Shown here one piece after another: positions 12,836 through 26,010 of a stretch of 64,000 bases of DNA. The position numbers and the translations under genes were made by a program. This DNA comes from Acanthopleura granulata. Its lineage: Eukaryota; Mollusca; Polyplacophora; Chitonida; Chitonidae. The stretch's first letter is position 1. Every line of letters starts with the position of its first letter. The notes beneath the pieces are model-generated. The model was given only the letters and a program-made list of their open reading frames with translations. It ran no database searches and was not told where the DNA came from. The stretch covers positions 10,295,306 to 10,359,305 of the forward strand of contig JABBOT010000001.1 of assembly GCA_016165875.1 (NCBI GenBank), read 5' to 3'.

Positions 12836-13675
12836 CATTTACAGCCTCTTTATACATAACATGTTATGCACATGAAATCATATATTTATGAGCCAATCTA
12901 CAAACTGACATTTGGAATAAACATCATACCAGGAATCTGGGTGGTTTTCACTTCTTTCAAGTAAAGTCTGGATTACACTTTACGACGATAAAAAAAACAA
13001 ACAACAACAACAAAAAAACACACATAGTATGCCAAGTTAATTTGAACAAAATGTGTGACGGGTAACATATATTACCTCTGCGGCATAGTTTCCCTGTCAT
13101 CGTTCCCTTGTTTAGTTCCTATGATCGTTTGGTACCCATGAAATAAGCAGACATATGGAATATCAGACTCCCGTCTTTCTTCTCAGGTGTTTGACATGGT
13201 AGACTAGATATAATTCATGGTTTCCGCCAGGCCGTACAATAAATCTTACTTGTCATAACATTGCTGTGATCCTATATGTGATTAGCTCAGGGTGATGCAC
13301 TAGGGGAAGTGTCCCTAGTTAATTGGATTATATTGGTGTCACTAATTCTGTGGCTTTCTCACTGTGAGCCTCACGCTTAAGACAACGCAATAAACACATG
13401 GCCACCCTGGAAGTTATTTGAAACTGGATTAAATATTATAATAATGAAAAGATTACTTTTTAGACTTGACTGGGGATTCTTGTGACGAGCAGCTATGCTC
13501 AGAGAGATCACTGCATCTCTGTTGCACACTCACAGACCTGGCATTCTTGCTCTCTTAGCAGCTTGTTAAAATATTTATAGGAATGTACATATGTTGATGA
13601 ATGAATGAAATCGGTATATACTCAAAGATCAAACAAAAATCAGGACGTCCGAATTTTGCAAACATTTTTACTGTT
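12836..13675. other. No gene recognised; A/C-rich tract
   Basis: An A/C-rich stretch lies at about 12,991-13,022. No coding or RNA signal was recognised in the rest. Confidence 0.45.
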
Positions 13676-13686
13676 TTTTGGTTTTA

Positions 13687-13956
13687 TTTATTTATTTATT
13701 TATTTGGTGTTTTACGCCGTACTCAAGAACATTTCACTTATACGATGGCGGCCAGCATTATGGTGGGAGGAAACTGGGCTGAGCCCGGGGAAACCCACGA
13801 CCATCCGCAGGTTACTGGCAGACCTTCCCACGTACGGCCGGAGAGGAAGCCAGCTTGAGCTGGTCTCGAACTCACAGCGACCGCATTGGTGGGGGAGGCT
13901 TCGGGTCATTGTGCTGCGATAGCCGGCTAACCGACTGAACCACGGAAACCCCCGTC
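13687..13956 (-). mobile_element. SINE-A copy, full length, with TSD
   Basis: A complete minus-strand copy with a (TTTA)n tail, the 3' end, the central domain and the tRNA-like head. An 11-bp duplication, ttttggtttta, flanks it at 13676-13686 and 13957-13967. Two plus-strand ORFs (85 and 105 aa) and one minus-strand ORF (65 aa) lie on the SINE and should not be read as proteins. Confidence 0.92.
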
Positions 13957-13967
13957 TTTTGGTTTTA

Positions 13968-14948
13968 ACGAAGCGGAAGTGAAATCCAGTTTTTCCAATC
14001 TATGAGAAAACAAACTTAATTTCCAGAACTCCCATAGACATTCTTCCAGACGGAATGCGTACATGCAACCGCTGGCAACACATAATTTGGTGCTGGTAAT
14101 TAGACTGAATTGTAAAGTACAGAAATGGACTTGCAGTATGTATACAGTAATTAACGTTACAATTACAATAATCCAGTGCCAATTTGCCAGAAACTTGTTT
14201 TTCAGGTTGAAAATTGGACGCACAATGTCAAACGATGTCAAACTTCTCCTTTACACGACCATTGTGTATAGGACTTCAGGTGTGGGCCATCATGCCAATG
14301 TTACAGTAACATATAGAATATAAAAAAGCTTAGATAATAATGTAACAGTGACCATATTTCGCCGATATAGATATGCCCAAGTTGTGAGGTTTTTTAGCGA
14401 GAGCATAATTCTTTTATCTTGTCGCCCATTGCCAAACTTGCCTTTAGTTACTGACACGTAACACAGTAAGTTCTACAAATTGATGTGTCGGGAGTATTGT
14501 TGGTTTCCATGTCACAATATACATATTATTGCAGGGAAAATGTAGTTAGAACGATATTTTCTAAATTGTAACGTTAAACTCCATAAGCTTGTTGTCGGGG
14601 CGAGGGTTTGAATGGCTTATGTGACGTCATAATTATTCAAAACCGGTGGCACGCTGGATAATGGGAGGAATCCAGTATGTTTTGACGGAAAGTGACACCA
14701 GTGACCTTAACTGTGATCAACTTTGCTCCAAACCTTGTTTCTGACACTGTCGGATTTGAAATTCTTTTTAACTTTGAGAATAATATAAAGTTGGTAAATG
14801 GAATTTATTTTACGTCTTGGAGCTACATGATATGACAACGGTGTGGCTTTAGATTATCACCGGAGGCAATGAATTCTTGGACGTGTCGAAAGCAAGTTTA
14901 TGTAATTTAGAGTTATGAATTTAAAAAAAAAATGTTTGAACTCCATTT
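13968..14948. other. No gene recognised
   Basis: Short overlapping ORFs occur on both strands at 13,927-14,323, with no recognisable domain. No tandem repeat or RNA gene was seen. Confidence 0.45.
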
Positions 14949-14959
14949 TCTCTGCAGTA

Positions 14960-15079
14960 TTTATTTATTTGATTATTTGTGGCAGACATTCCCACGTACC
15001 ACCGGAAAGGAAGCCAGCATCAGCTGGAACTCACAACGACCGCATTAGTGGGAGGCTTCTGGCTCGTTGCCCTGCGCTA
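14960..15079 (-). mobile_element. SINE-A copy with large internal deletion, with TSD
   Basis: The TTTA tail is followed almost directly by the segment 'ggcagacattcccacgtacc' and the head-proximal half (gaagccagcatcagctgg, accgcattagtgggaggctt). The 3' half of the central domain is missing. An 11-bp duplication, tctctgcagta, flanks it at 14949-14959 and 15080-15090. The shortened element was therefore inserted as such, or was deleted afterwards without losing its ends. Confidence 0.85.
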
Positions 15080-15090
15080 TCTCTGCAGTA

Positions 15091-18000
15091 ATATGGACTT
15101 CCAAAATATCAGTGTGTAGACTTTAAGGTGTTACGTGTCACTGAAGAAAGGCAATTTTGGTAGCGAGTATGACCGATTTTATACAGAGCTGAATATAGGC
15201 GACAAATTAAAAGAAGCAGACTAAAGTTTTCGTTCGTAGTTAATCTGGTTTAGCGCTCTTTCACTAGTTTGTTTTACGTGTGTACGTCGCTTCCGCTCTT
15301 CATAACCGTAGCCACAGGCAAGAACAGGCGAGATTTGTGGTGGAACATGCCCGAGACAGATTTGATTAAATTCCGAAAATGTGTGATGGTGAAAACATGT
15401 TAACCTTTAGATGTAAAGATTTCATTAAATAAGTGAGATCGAGATTTCAACAAAGCGAAAAAAATGTGTGTTCAAGAAATTTTGTTTTTCCCCAAGGATA
15501 TCGTTGGGATGTAAAGGTTGGTTGCAATCGAATAACAGTAGGCCTAACGTTAAGGGAGATATAAATTGATGTGTATTGCTACACTAGGTAAGTGTAGAAC
15601 TAGATCATCTGCTATGTATGGGTTTTTCCGTCTGGACATACAGCGGTGGTAAGCTCCCAGTGGATTAACACTGCGCAATGCATTCTGGCCAGTCTGTGAC
15701 TATGGAAAACTATGGATGTCGATGTAGCCTTAAGGAATGATTAGCAACAGCTTTACACTGGTCTTCTTACTACTTATGATGAACACGTGGTGATTCCTGC
15801 TATAAGCGCATAGTTGAATTGCGACAACGTAAGTGACAATTTCAAACCTTGGCGATTCCCTAGTCCAAAATGATAGCAGTCTGAGCCACAGCGTGACAGT
15901 GCGGCCATAGCTCAGCAATCTGTTCTCTGACCCATGCTGTACATAACGACGTCAGAACCAACATCACGTAATTACTATGTGTGTGTATGTCCTTATTTTT
16001 GAGACGACTATCTTCGTGCTAAAATGGCGCATATGCCCAGAACAGAGCCAGTCTTAAACAGGACATATATATCTTCTGCTCACAAGTTAGTGCGCTATTG
16101 GCAACTAACAGGCACAGACTAGAGATAAACATGCACTTGTACGTCTACATTTTAAGTCATTATGCATGTTTTCACGTTTCCTTTGCCATCTTGTTGTTTA
16201 AGCGGATTGGTTGATTCTCATACATATTAATCATTCCATATTTCCGTTGATTCTACCACATTATAGAGAAAACACAAATATATTTAATATAATTCGGTTT
16301 ATTAAATCTGTTAATTATTTTTTTTATAATTACTATGTATTGAAATCATCTCTATGCCCCTTGTTTGCACCTCGTGTTGATGTCAACATACTAGAATTAA
16401 GCTGGCCACAGGATGCTGGTTTTCATAGGTTTAAAATACCAAATAAACTGCACTAACCATGCAGAGAAGACTTGCGAGCTTATATAATCCTGGTTTAGCA
16501 TGGCTCAAAGTTTAACATAATGATTATAGTTGGCATTTATTTCCATCCTGAACTCACCTGTAAACTGGGACTGTGTAAATAACCTCGCTGAGGTGAAACG
16601 ATATATCTCAAATCCCGCTTCCGAGCTATAAATATGGCGGACAGGGGTTCAGAATTACAAATGTAAGGAAATGAGAAGGACAACTGGCGCTTTTAAGATA
16701 ATGGGAATACAATAAAAACATTAACACCGACAATTTTTGTCTCAGAAGGGTTTGGTGAAGCAAGATGCACCATTGTTACAACACTCAACAAAGTCCCCCA
16801 GGCAGGCTATTTGACCGGAAACGCAGGCTTGTGAGGTTACTTTCCGCTTACCAGCCTTAACGTTATGTCATGCTGTCCATCTACAGGTGACCGAATGTGA
16901 TGAATGGCTTTTAGCAGAAGACTGTGGATTGGCAAGCGTGGGCCGTGTTAGAAACACTTCATCACGATAAACACGAGGCTTCTGAGATATCCCTCCGGCT
17001 AAATGCAGTTCTCGCGAGTTGGTTTAAAGGCGAGATGAAGTCTAACTAACGCAATCATGAACCACCATCCACGTTTATCCAGTGGTCTATAATTGGTTTT
17101 TCTAATTTAATTACCACTTGGAGGAGCTTTTGGCGTCCACTGTTCGCAGTTGATACCTGCCGTCAGCGGCATCACTCTGCGCACTGTCGAGCCCGGTCCC
17201 CTCTGTAACATTTGACAGCGCGCTAACAACGACCTAATTCGGAAGGCACGGTGAAGCTCTTCCGTTCCTGACGCACGGTTGGTGTGTATATCTCAAGGAT
17301 ATTGTTGAGTACACAGCGACCCCTTCCTGTTACGGATCAGCTACAAAAATTTGAAAAATCTGTTAAAATATACATAGAAAGCATTTCTGTATTTAATTCC
17401 ACAGCTTGTTTTGGGTTTTTTTTTTTGTAAATTCATTGCTGGTTTGCGTCATATCACAATATACTTGACAAGCGTAAATATTGTCATGATAACCGCGTAA
17501 AACGCGACATAATACAGATGAAAATTAAAAATTATCGGAGGTCTTTTTACACCCTATACATTCTCTAGAATATCCTGAATATCGTGTCAGTAATTTACAC
17601 AACCGATGCTACCTGACCACAAGTGCCAGGGTGTGGTGTATCCTTCACAGAGGGAAAGACCTGACCCACATGCGCCCCCAGAATACATTATCACGTTAAC
17701 CCTGATGGAAAATTAGAATATAATGCAGCGTTCCTTTTGAGAACATTATATCTAAGTAAAAGTTACTTCAGATATTGCACTTGTCATGGCAAAGCTAGGC
17801 AAAAAAGGAACAGAAACTTCCGGATTCTATTGCTTTACGTGTCTACGAGCAGGCGCACACTGTATTGAAGATACATGCCTCCAAATTCCTTCAGTTTGAT
17901 TATTAGGACATTGGCCACAAGTCACACGAATCTCTACAGGCCACTGCGGCGGTTTCCTGTGAAAAACGCCCACAGAAGTTTGGCCTAGGTCCTACAGATA

Positions 18001-18285
18001 CATAATAATCAGATCGATGTCAACATGACATGTAAACCAAATCAACACAGTGGAAGCCCAGGAATACCAGGTGTCGAGCTAATGACAAGTCAATTACTCA
18101 TGTCTCAGGGTGTGTCTACGCCCTGTTTGCAATGATCGGTGCGATTGGAGAAGCGATAGAAATCCCAACCCACGTAATGAGCATCGAACATGGAACATAA
18201 AATAAATACCATATATAAATAGGTAACTGAAAGATACGAGCGTTTGTGTTGGTCCTACCTGTTCAGATGCAAAAACAAATCGTGT
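15091..18285. other. No gene recognised
   Basis: About 3.2 kb of anonymous sequence. The longest ORF (81 aa at 16,211) is AT-rich with no recognisable motif. A T-run lies near 17,417-17,427. A somewhat more GC-rich patch lies at about 17,140-17,290, but nothing in it identifies a promoter or exon. Confidence 0.45.
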
Positions 18286-18289
18286 TGAG

Positions 18290-18745
18290 GGAACTATATG
18301 GGAGAATATGCCTTTGTACAGCCTGCTCTCATTGCGTTGACCGGACAGACTACGGTTTCACACAAAACAGAGTTCAACAGTACCTCGACAGGGCAGAGTA
18401 CAGCTTTGTTCAGGAGCAGAACTAAACATAGTGCGTTGGTCGGGACCGATACAACTTTGTCCAGAAACAGAACTAAACACTTTGCATTGACCAGGTAGAA
18501 TATGGCTTTTTCCAGAAACAATATTAAACACAGTGCGCTGACCAGGCAGAATACGATTTTGTCCAGAAACAGAACTGAACACTGTGCGTTGACCGGGAAA
18601 AATACTTCAAATTGTTTATAATTGAAGTCGAATACATTGTCCGTCAGAATACGGTTTTGTTCCGAAACAAGACTGAACACACTGCGTTAGAGGGCCAGAA
18701 TATTGCTTTGCACAGAAGCAGAATCGAGCGCAGTGCGTTGTTCAT
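18290..18745. repeat. Degenerate minisatellite, unit about 57-60 bp
   Basis: The ordered phrases 'cagtgcgttgaccgggcaga', 'atacggctttgtccagaaac' and 'agaactgaacac' recur about seven times. The minus-strand ORF of 128 aa (18,294-18,680) repeats one hydrophobic block and reflects the array only. Confidence 0.8.
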
Positions 18746-19371
18746 GAACAAAGGGTGTTTTTAAAATTCCATTCAAGAGTTGCTCTTTGGCGGCCTTGAA
18801 TTTATAGGGGTCATTGTGCACGTTTTGCATAATCTGTACTTCACAACTGTAACTATGCTGTTAGATCGGATTTAGAAGAATTTAGTCGCGCTCAACCCGT
18901 ACATATGTGCTGAGTGGTCGGCGATAAGGGAAAAAGATCAGTAGTACATTAGATGACACTGTATACAAATATTGTACAACAGGATTATCACATTCCATCA
19001 CATATTTTAATGGCGGATGGCATGTGAGAGCATAAGAGACGTGTTTCTACAGAGACGAGTTGATATCTCATTTATGACCAGGCTTAGGCCTAATGGACAG
19101 TTACACTGCATTTCTAACGAAGCACATTTATAAGCCGCGATTGTGGAAATGTCACGGAATTTCGTAACCTGGGACGTCCCGGTGGTCACGTACGGTTTCA
19201 ATGCACAATCTGACATCACCATTACACCTTGCCTGTCTTTTCTCTTCGCCGACATTTGCGGCCGTTGTCAACTGCGGCATTGCTATGAGGCTTGCTTGTC
19301 TCTTTCACGGGCAGAACAGTGTGCTGGCGGTGGAAACATAAAACGTTCCACAGGTAATCCAAGAGTTAAAG
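18746..19371. other. No gene recognised
   Basis: A plus-strand ORF (19,143-19,421) contains the cysteine-containing stretch CGRCQLRHCYEAC. It superficially recalls a nuclear-receptor zinc finger but lacks the surrounding DNA-binding-domain sequence, so I treat it as chance. Confidence 0.45.
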
Positions 19372-19905
19372 TTGTGGTCACACTATTAGCTATCTGTGGT
19401 CACACTATCCATTATCACTAGTGGTTAGCGAATCAAGTCACTGTCTGTATCCAGTATCTGTGGACACACTATCTGCTATTGGTGACACACTATCCACTAT
19501 CTGCTGTCACATTATTAGCTGTCAGTGGTCACACCATCCATTATCACTAGTGGTTAGCAAATCAAGTCACTGTCTTTATCCAATATCTGTAATCGGACTG
19601 TCCGGTATCTGTGGACACACTGTCTGCTGTTGGTGACACACCATCCACTACCTGTGGTTACAATATCCCGTATCTGTTGTTACACGATTCAGTATCTGTG
19701 GTCACACTATCCGCTATGAGAGGTCACACTATCCACTATCGCTAGTGGTTAGCGAATCAAGTCACTGTCTGTATCCAATATCTCTGGTCAGACTATCCAA
19801 TATGTGGGGACACACTATCTGCTATCTGTGAACACACTATTTGCTATCTGTGGACACACTATTTGCTATCTGTTGTCACACTATCCACTTTCTGTGATCA
19901 CACCA
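19372..19905. repeat. Minisatellite with higher-order structure
   Basis: The basic unit of about 18-24 bp is a variant of 'ctgtggtcacactatccact'. A longer phrase including 'actagtggttagcgaatcaa' and 'gtcactgtctgtatccaata' returns three times, near 19,419, 19,549 and 19,740. This indicates a higher-order repeat of variable length on top of the short unit. Confidence 0.85.
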
Positions 19906-21439
19906 GTCAAACAAGTAAATAAATCAAAACACTGATGTTTAATAAAGAAAAACACAAGAAGTTTCCTGAAATCAGGCCCGAAAAGGTGTAATGTTACAAT
20001 GGCTTAAATCCATGATGTACAGGGTAAAGTATTTGTGCACCGGGAAAGTACAATACTATGCTACAATAATAGGTTCATTGACTGGAGTCTGTAACACAAC
20101 TCATTTCGCAGAAACAGACCAAGGTGCAAAGTTTGAACAAACGTTCATTTCCATGGGAGACACATGTCACCTGTATCGGATGGTTCTAACACGGGGACAA
20201 TGATTAGTCGGTTGAAAAATTGCGGAGTACATCATGTTCATGACTTCTCAAAGCCATAATTATTGCGTATCCAAATATTTCCCCAACCTACTAGTCAGTG
20301 TTCTGGGCTCTCGATCGAAACCCATTTGCATACATTTCCTGTCACGTCCTATATAAAGATACACTTTGATATGGGGTGTACCTAATTCGTTTGAAAGGAT
20401 CTTCTGGATTCCCGATAGACTGGTATGTCCATAGTTATGCTACAATTAGCCTACTACATCTGATGTACATCGTTACTTAAAGCAATGAATGCTTACACAC
20501 ATCTATTTGACTCATGGGCTAGAGGGCTAAGCTTGGCTGAAGAGAATATAAGAAAAAAGTTCCCACGCGTGCCCCAAGTTATGTTCTCGTTTAAACCACA
20601 CAGATATTAAGATAAAGCTACTTGCTAAAAACCGACTGCTGTCCCAACCTAGAAAGCGCCACCATCTACACTATTTTAACACTGTTACCTTGGAGAATCT
20701 GACGAGGTTGTTGACCAAAAGTATATTCATCACTATATTCTAATTTAAGCTGTAATATAAAGTACAAATCGAAAGAAAATCGCAATGATTCTCAAACACA
20801 TAGAATTCAATGAGTTTTCTATTGTCTAAAAGTAAATTGTAAGCTTTGAGACACGTCTTCATTGGTTATTACTCAGTGTCTGTCTACCATATTCTGTATC
20901 TGATGTATCAGCCAATCAACACTGTAATCAAAATCGGCTCACGCACTGTAGTTTCTAGGGTATGGTTTATCATCTGTAAATATTCCGTAGTTCCAGAGCA
21001 CAGAGATTTAGTGTTTGTTTGACAGGCCACGTATTATCAATCAGCCATCTTGATTTACACAATTAGAATTATCATTACCTTCAGAGCCCTCAAATTTATT
21101 TTTATTATATTTTTTTGTTCAACACCAAATCGGCCAACCAGTGACATCCTTTCTCAGGTTTCTGGATATGACATCTCCTCGCCTGGTTCACCCAAACAGA
21201 CTAACAAACGTTTGAATAAACATTTGGGTCGGAAATGAAATGATGATTTCTCCTTTCAGGTGGAGCACAAGAGTGGTGAGGAATCATCTAAATGCTTGTG
21301 AATGACAATGATTTCTCAATTGCTTCCACGGACAAATGATCTCAAGGGCGACCCGTTGTTGCCTCGTTTGTCGATATAACGAGGCTAATCCGAACAACCA
21401 TACCAACCAATCATACACTTCCGAAAATCCTTAGATTTA
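19906..21439. other. No gene recognised
   Basis: AT-rich sequence without recognisable coding, RNA or repeat signal. ORFs reach at most 70 aa. Confidence 0.45.
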
Positions 21440-21665
21440 CTTCATAGGTGACACGGGCGGAACATTGTTGTCGAGAAGGACCTGCATTTCACACGTGACA
21501 CAGACGGAACACTATGTCAAGAGGGATTAGACCTGTTTCATACACGTAGGGGACATTGACGGAACATGCACTATGTCGAGGGGGATCAGACCAGCTTCAT
21601 ATGTGACACTGACGGAGCACTATGTCGAACAGGTCGAGAAGGATCAGACCAGCTTCATACGACTT
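21440..21665. repeat. Short minisatellite, unit about 55-65 bp
   Basis: About four imperfect copies of the ordered phrases 'gtgacacagacggaacacta', 'tgtcgagaaggatcagacc' and 'agcttcatac'. Confidence 0.75.
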
Positions 21666-24600
21666 ACTCAATTGCCTTCGGAGCCCATACATAAATACGA
21701 CTTTTCTTTAGAAAAGGTATTTTGTCTGGCCACTGCCAGATGTCTCCACTGATCGAGATAAAGCGGTACGCATTTTAACTAGAACTGTCTCTGGTTTTGG
21801 AATATCAGTATTAGATTGATGAGCTAACACACACGACACCGCACAAGTCTCCATACTAATTACTTTCGCTAGTCTGGAGGAAGGTTTCCACCGGAAACTG
21901 GGGTCGGTGTAATGTTTGTTGTCTAGTCTTTGCCACAAACACCGACTTTCGGCAAACACATGAGTGCAGCTCAGAATACCAGTGCCCAATCACAGCAGGG
22001 AACACTCCTTCCTATAATATTGTACAAAGGTCAGCCACTGGCACTTCATCCGGAGTTTCGTACAAGACGGACTCCCACATCCATTATACGTCTGACGGGA
22101 GAATATTTTCATCTCAGCTTGCAAGGAAACTGTTAAATGAAAAACTAAGAAATCACGGGGTAAAAAAAAATTATCTACGCAGTAGTCCTCAATTGAATGA
22201 ATACTCAAACATTCTCCTTTTGCCTTCTGGGTTTGGGACTAAATCACAGTTTTGTCAGCGTGGTCTGGGAGGCTTGCCTGTCTGGCTTCTTTTGTTTATA
22301 AAATAGTTCACTGTCGTGTATTTGTTTATTTATTTCTTTGCGTATTTATTTATTTACATATTTATTTATCCAATTATTCACGAAACCGAACAACGTTAAA
22401 CACCGGTCTTGAACAAATAATCCAAAATCATAAAAAGATCGACCAAGACTGAGATTAGATTCTTATTTGTGTCGGGTTTCAAACAATGCATTATTGTTCT
22501 CTCGATGGATGTAGTTAAGAAAAATCGCAACACTTTAAGCAAGTTTACCATAGCCTGTGAATACGTTACAGAAAGGCAGAAATTCATGCCAAATAAACTA
22601 TGTTTAGTCTTGATCTAAAACAGTGATATATGTGTTGCCTGCCTATCACATGTCGGAGAAGAAAAGCCTGTGCGAGAATATAAGAGCCATGGTCATGGAG
22701 TTCTGACTTAGCGTTAGAAATCTCCCGCTATTCTGTGATCTACCAGGCGAAACTTTGACCTGACAAGGAAACTGGGTGCAGTGGTCCACAGTGTTCCAGC
22801 TGTAGCTCTAAAACATATGTACAAAACCACCTTCTGTTGAGGTTTGAGAAAACTAATGAGAGCTTGTGACTATTTTGGGGACATCTCGGACATCTAACCA
22901 ACTCAAAAGATGTCAAGTATGGTCATCAAGGGAAACTGCCCCTAGCAATGGATGGGGTTAAGTAGAATCGTACAGCGGCATTACTTCAACAAATTTCCAC
23001 ACGCCTCGCCTTGGGTTGCTGCCGGGTTGGTACGGCCATAGCTAGCCGTACATTAGTTCACGATTGAACCATTGTCCTCAGGTGAATTGACCATGACAAC
23101 AACGCAGTAAACACCTACCTCTGCCATCTCAGACTAGTTAAACCATGTATAATCTGTCACTGACTGACTGCTAGTCACATTTTCTCGTCGATGGGGAATG
23201 GGACATGTGGGGACGTATAACAAGTAGGAACAAGTATCATTTTCTTAATGATGCTTGACCGAATCAGTTGTCTTGTATGTTATTGCCTTGTCAAGGATCT
23301 GGCATGCGCCTTTTACAAAGGTATTAAACTCCCTGGCTCTGTTCGGGTTCCTGGCTAAATTATAGTCCATGTTATATTTGGCATACCTAGATTTATTGAC
23401 ATATTTCTTCTGAGAACCGGTTTCTTCACAAGTGGCTGATAGTGGGTTGGCTATCTTTGTCCCTTGTTTTTACAACTACTTACAACGTTTAAAAATAATG
23501 AACAAAGAACCCCACGATTGACACTTTGTTGGTCGCAGATGTTCGTGACTGATTGACGCTCAAAATTTGTAGAGCAGATTGGGATGATTTTATCACAATT
23601 TTGACAAGGCCGACAAAATTTTGCCCGTTAAGACTAAATTACCGTACACATGCTCATCAGTGAAGCTGTGGACCACGGCCATATAGCACGTAGTGAAATC
23701 CCCAAAGTACAGACTCAGAATCGATATGTATTAGCCTATCAGTTACCGAGTTGAACCCGTACATGGGGCTATCTTCACCCAATGTCTAGGGCACATTCTG
23801 TCCTAATTGAGTTGGGCAGTCCATCCACTTGTAAAGTTTGCACAAAATGAAGGGAATGGACCGGGAAAGAACATCTGCCAGTCGTTAATTATTGCCCCTG
23901 ACGTCTGCAAGGTTCGACCTGCGTTCTCTGCAATTCACCAGAAAGCCTCTGCCCATTTACCCCTAATCCAGGAGCTCGGTGGCTTTATTCAAACATTTAC
24001 AATACCGATAAAGGGGAAAGGTTGGCGACTATAAAGCAGAGAATCATCTTGTGAGAATATGTATATGGGTTTCACTGCAGTTCAGACCCGACTTTGACTC
24101 TTCCACGTTTAGCATTCGCTCAAGTTTCACTCCTGCTTTTTTGCCATTTATTTGTTCGTCCACGCATCACCAACTTTCGGCCATCCTTACAATTTTCCTC
24201 GAGAACAACAAGATGTATTGCCATACATTCATTATACCTCAGGAAGTGAATGGGTATCTAATAATTAAAATTCATTAATAATTAACAATGAAATCCTTCA
24301 ACGCCACGAGGAAATCACAGGGGCCATACATACAGTGATACCTCCAGACAACACACTAACAGCAATGAGTATGTCCCAACTGGAACAGAATGCACAATGT
24401 CAGCTGTAAGAAGTTTCTATAGATGGCAGAAATACTGAATTTGTTTATATTCTCATTCAAGGATTCCGACTGAACGCTGCTGCCAAAGTACCAGGGCGTA
24501 TTATACAAATGGGTCTTACTGGCAGTCGTTCCTCGAACTCCCAGAGTCCCTCAGTCCGCCACTTAAGTCAGAAGAGGGGGCGATTAAGTGCATTAAGAGT

Positions 24601-25388
24601 AAAATCCAAATTCCAGTACGCCACCGTGCTGAAGGACTCTCCCCCCCGTAAGGCCTTAATGCCCGCATTGTGTTCCTGGTCGCCGATGGGTTTATCAATA
24701 ACATCAGCTGCAGCTTTGAGTGTTTACGCACAATCGCGCCTACATTTTTCAAGAACGCTAAGCAGATTATGTTCTCCATAGGTCACGTGACAAGAGCGCC
24801 GATCGATTAAGTATTCAGAAAATTTGACCTGGCCCGGTGCCCAAATCTTATAATAGATCTCTGGGATGCACACATCTGCTGAATAACGGGGTTGATTTAT
24901 GGCTAAAATGAGAAATTTAATAAGGCGTCGATGCATTTGCCTGAAATGAGACATAAAACACTTTAACTAATTGAACGTGGTTAAAAATGACGCAAATACC
25001 GGTATTTAAGAACTACCTTCCTTCTCACAATAGAATATCACTTTCCTTTCTAGTCGCATTTTTATGTTGCCTTATGGATACCCTATACAGTCTGTTAATA
25101 CGCCAAAGCCTTCATTCAGGGTTTCTTGGTTACTGTTAATTAATTCCAGGAACGTGGCAGGATACGGTTAATTAAGCTGAGAACCTGAAAGTAAGCAGCC
25201 AGAAATGTGAACAGGTAAGAAAAGGTTTACGACAGGCTACGCGCTGTATGCTGACAAGCCTGGCCACACGGCGCCACACGCAACCACAGCCATCATCCCA
25301 AATGATGTATGAGGATGCTCATAGGTTCCACAGAATTATCATTTTTTCATATAACACGTTGCATAGGCTGATGTCATCATGACGTAAA
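21666..25388. other. No gene recognised; TTTA-rich patch
   Basis: A TTTATTTATTTA-like patch lies at about 22,318-22,372; it may be an orphan SINE tail, but no SINE body adjoins it. ORFs of 87 and 90 aa overlap on opposite strands at 24,509-24,781 and match no family that I recognise. The rest is anonymous. Confidence 0.45.
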
Positions 25389-25389
25389 A

Positions 25390-26010
25390 GATGTACCACG
25401 GTGGATTGTCATGTCTTGTGTCTGTATGCTGTGCCGCGGTGAACTGTCATGTCTTTGTGTCTTGTATCATGTACCACGGTCTTGTGCCTGTACACCGTGT
25501 CATGGTGGGATGCCATGTCCTGTGTCTATATACTGTACTGCGATGGGTTTTTATGTCTTATGCTATGCCGCGGCATGATGTCATGTCTAGTGTCTGTACA
25601 ACAGCCATGTGCCTGTATACTGTACCATGGTGGGTTATCATGTCATGTGCCTGCCCAATGCACCACTGTCTGTTTGTACGTCTTTTGTCTGCACACTGTG
25701 CCGCGGTCGGTTGTCATGTCTTTGTGTGTGTATACGATATCCCGTTCGGTTGTCATTTCTTGTGCGTGTATATTGTGTCTCGGTTAGTTGTCAGGTTTAG
25801 TGTTTGTGCAATGTATCACGGTCAGTTTTGTACCTGTATAGGATGTCGCACTGCCGGGCTTGGTTGTCAGGTGTCGTGTGGGTTGCCATGTCCTGTATTT
25901 ATATATTGTACCGTTACAAGATTTATGTTTTGTGTCTGCATACTGTATCGCGGTGGGTTGCCCTGTCTCTTGTGTACATACAATGTATCCCTGTAGGTTG
26001 TCATGTAGTG
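25390..26010. repeat. Minisatellite, unit about 40-45 bp
   Basis: The phrases 'gtaccacggtgggttgtcat', 'gtcttgtgtctgtatactgt' and 'gccgcggt' recur about 14 times with heavy divergence. The array is open for 201 aa in one plus-strand frame (25,391-25,996) and for shorter stretches in the other two, because the G/T-rich unit has few stops. I do not regard this as a protein. Confidence 0.85.

Noticed and set aside
13601..13922. Plus-strand ORFs of 85 and 105 aa
   Set aside because: They overlap a full-length SINE-A with TSD; similar peptides arise at other SINE-A copies (for example 46,666-46,932).
18294..18680. 128-aa minus-strand ORF with repeated hydrophobic blocks
   Set aside because: Product of the 57-60-bp minisatellite.
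19143..19421. Cys-rich peptide resembling a nuclear-receptor zinc finger
   Set aside because: Only a few cysteines and the wording CQLRHCYEAC match. The conserved residues before and after the finger are absent, and the ORF runs into a minisatellite.
25391..25996. 201-aa plus-strand ORF, one of the longest in the window
   Set aside because: It lies wholly inside a 40-45-bp minisatellite. The protein is a repeated Cys/Val-rich block, and the other two frames are also largely open.
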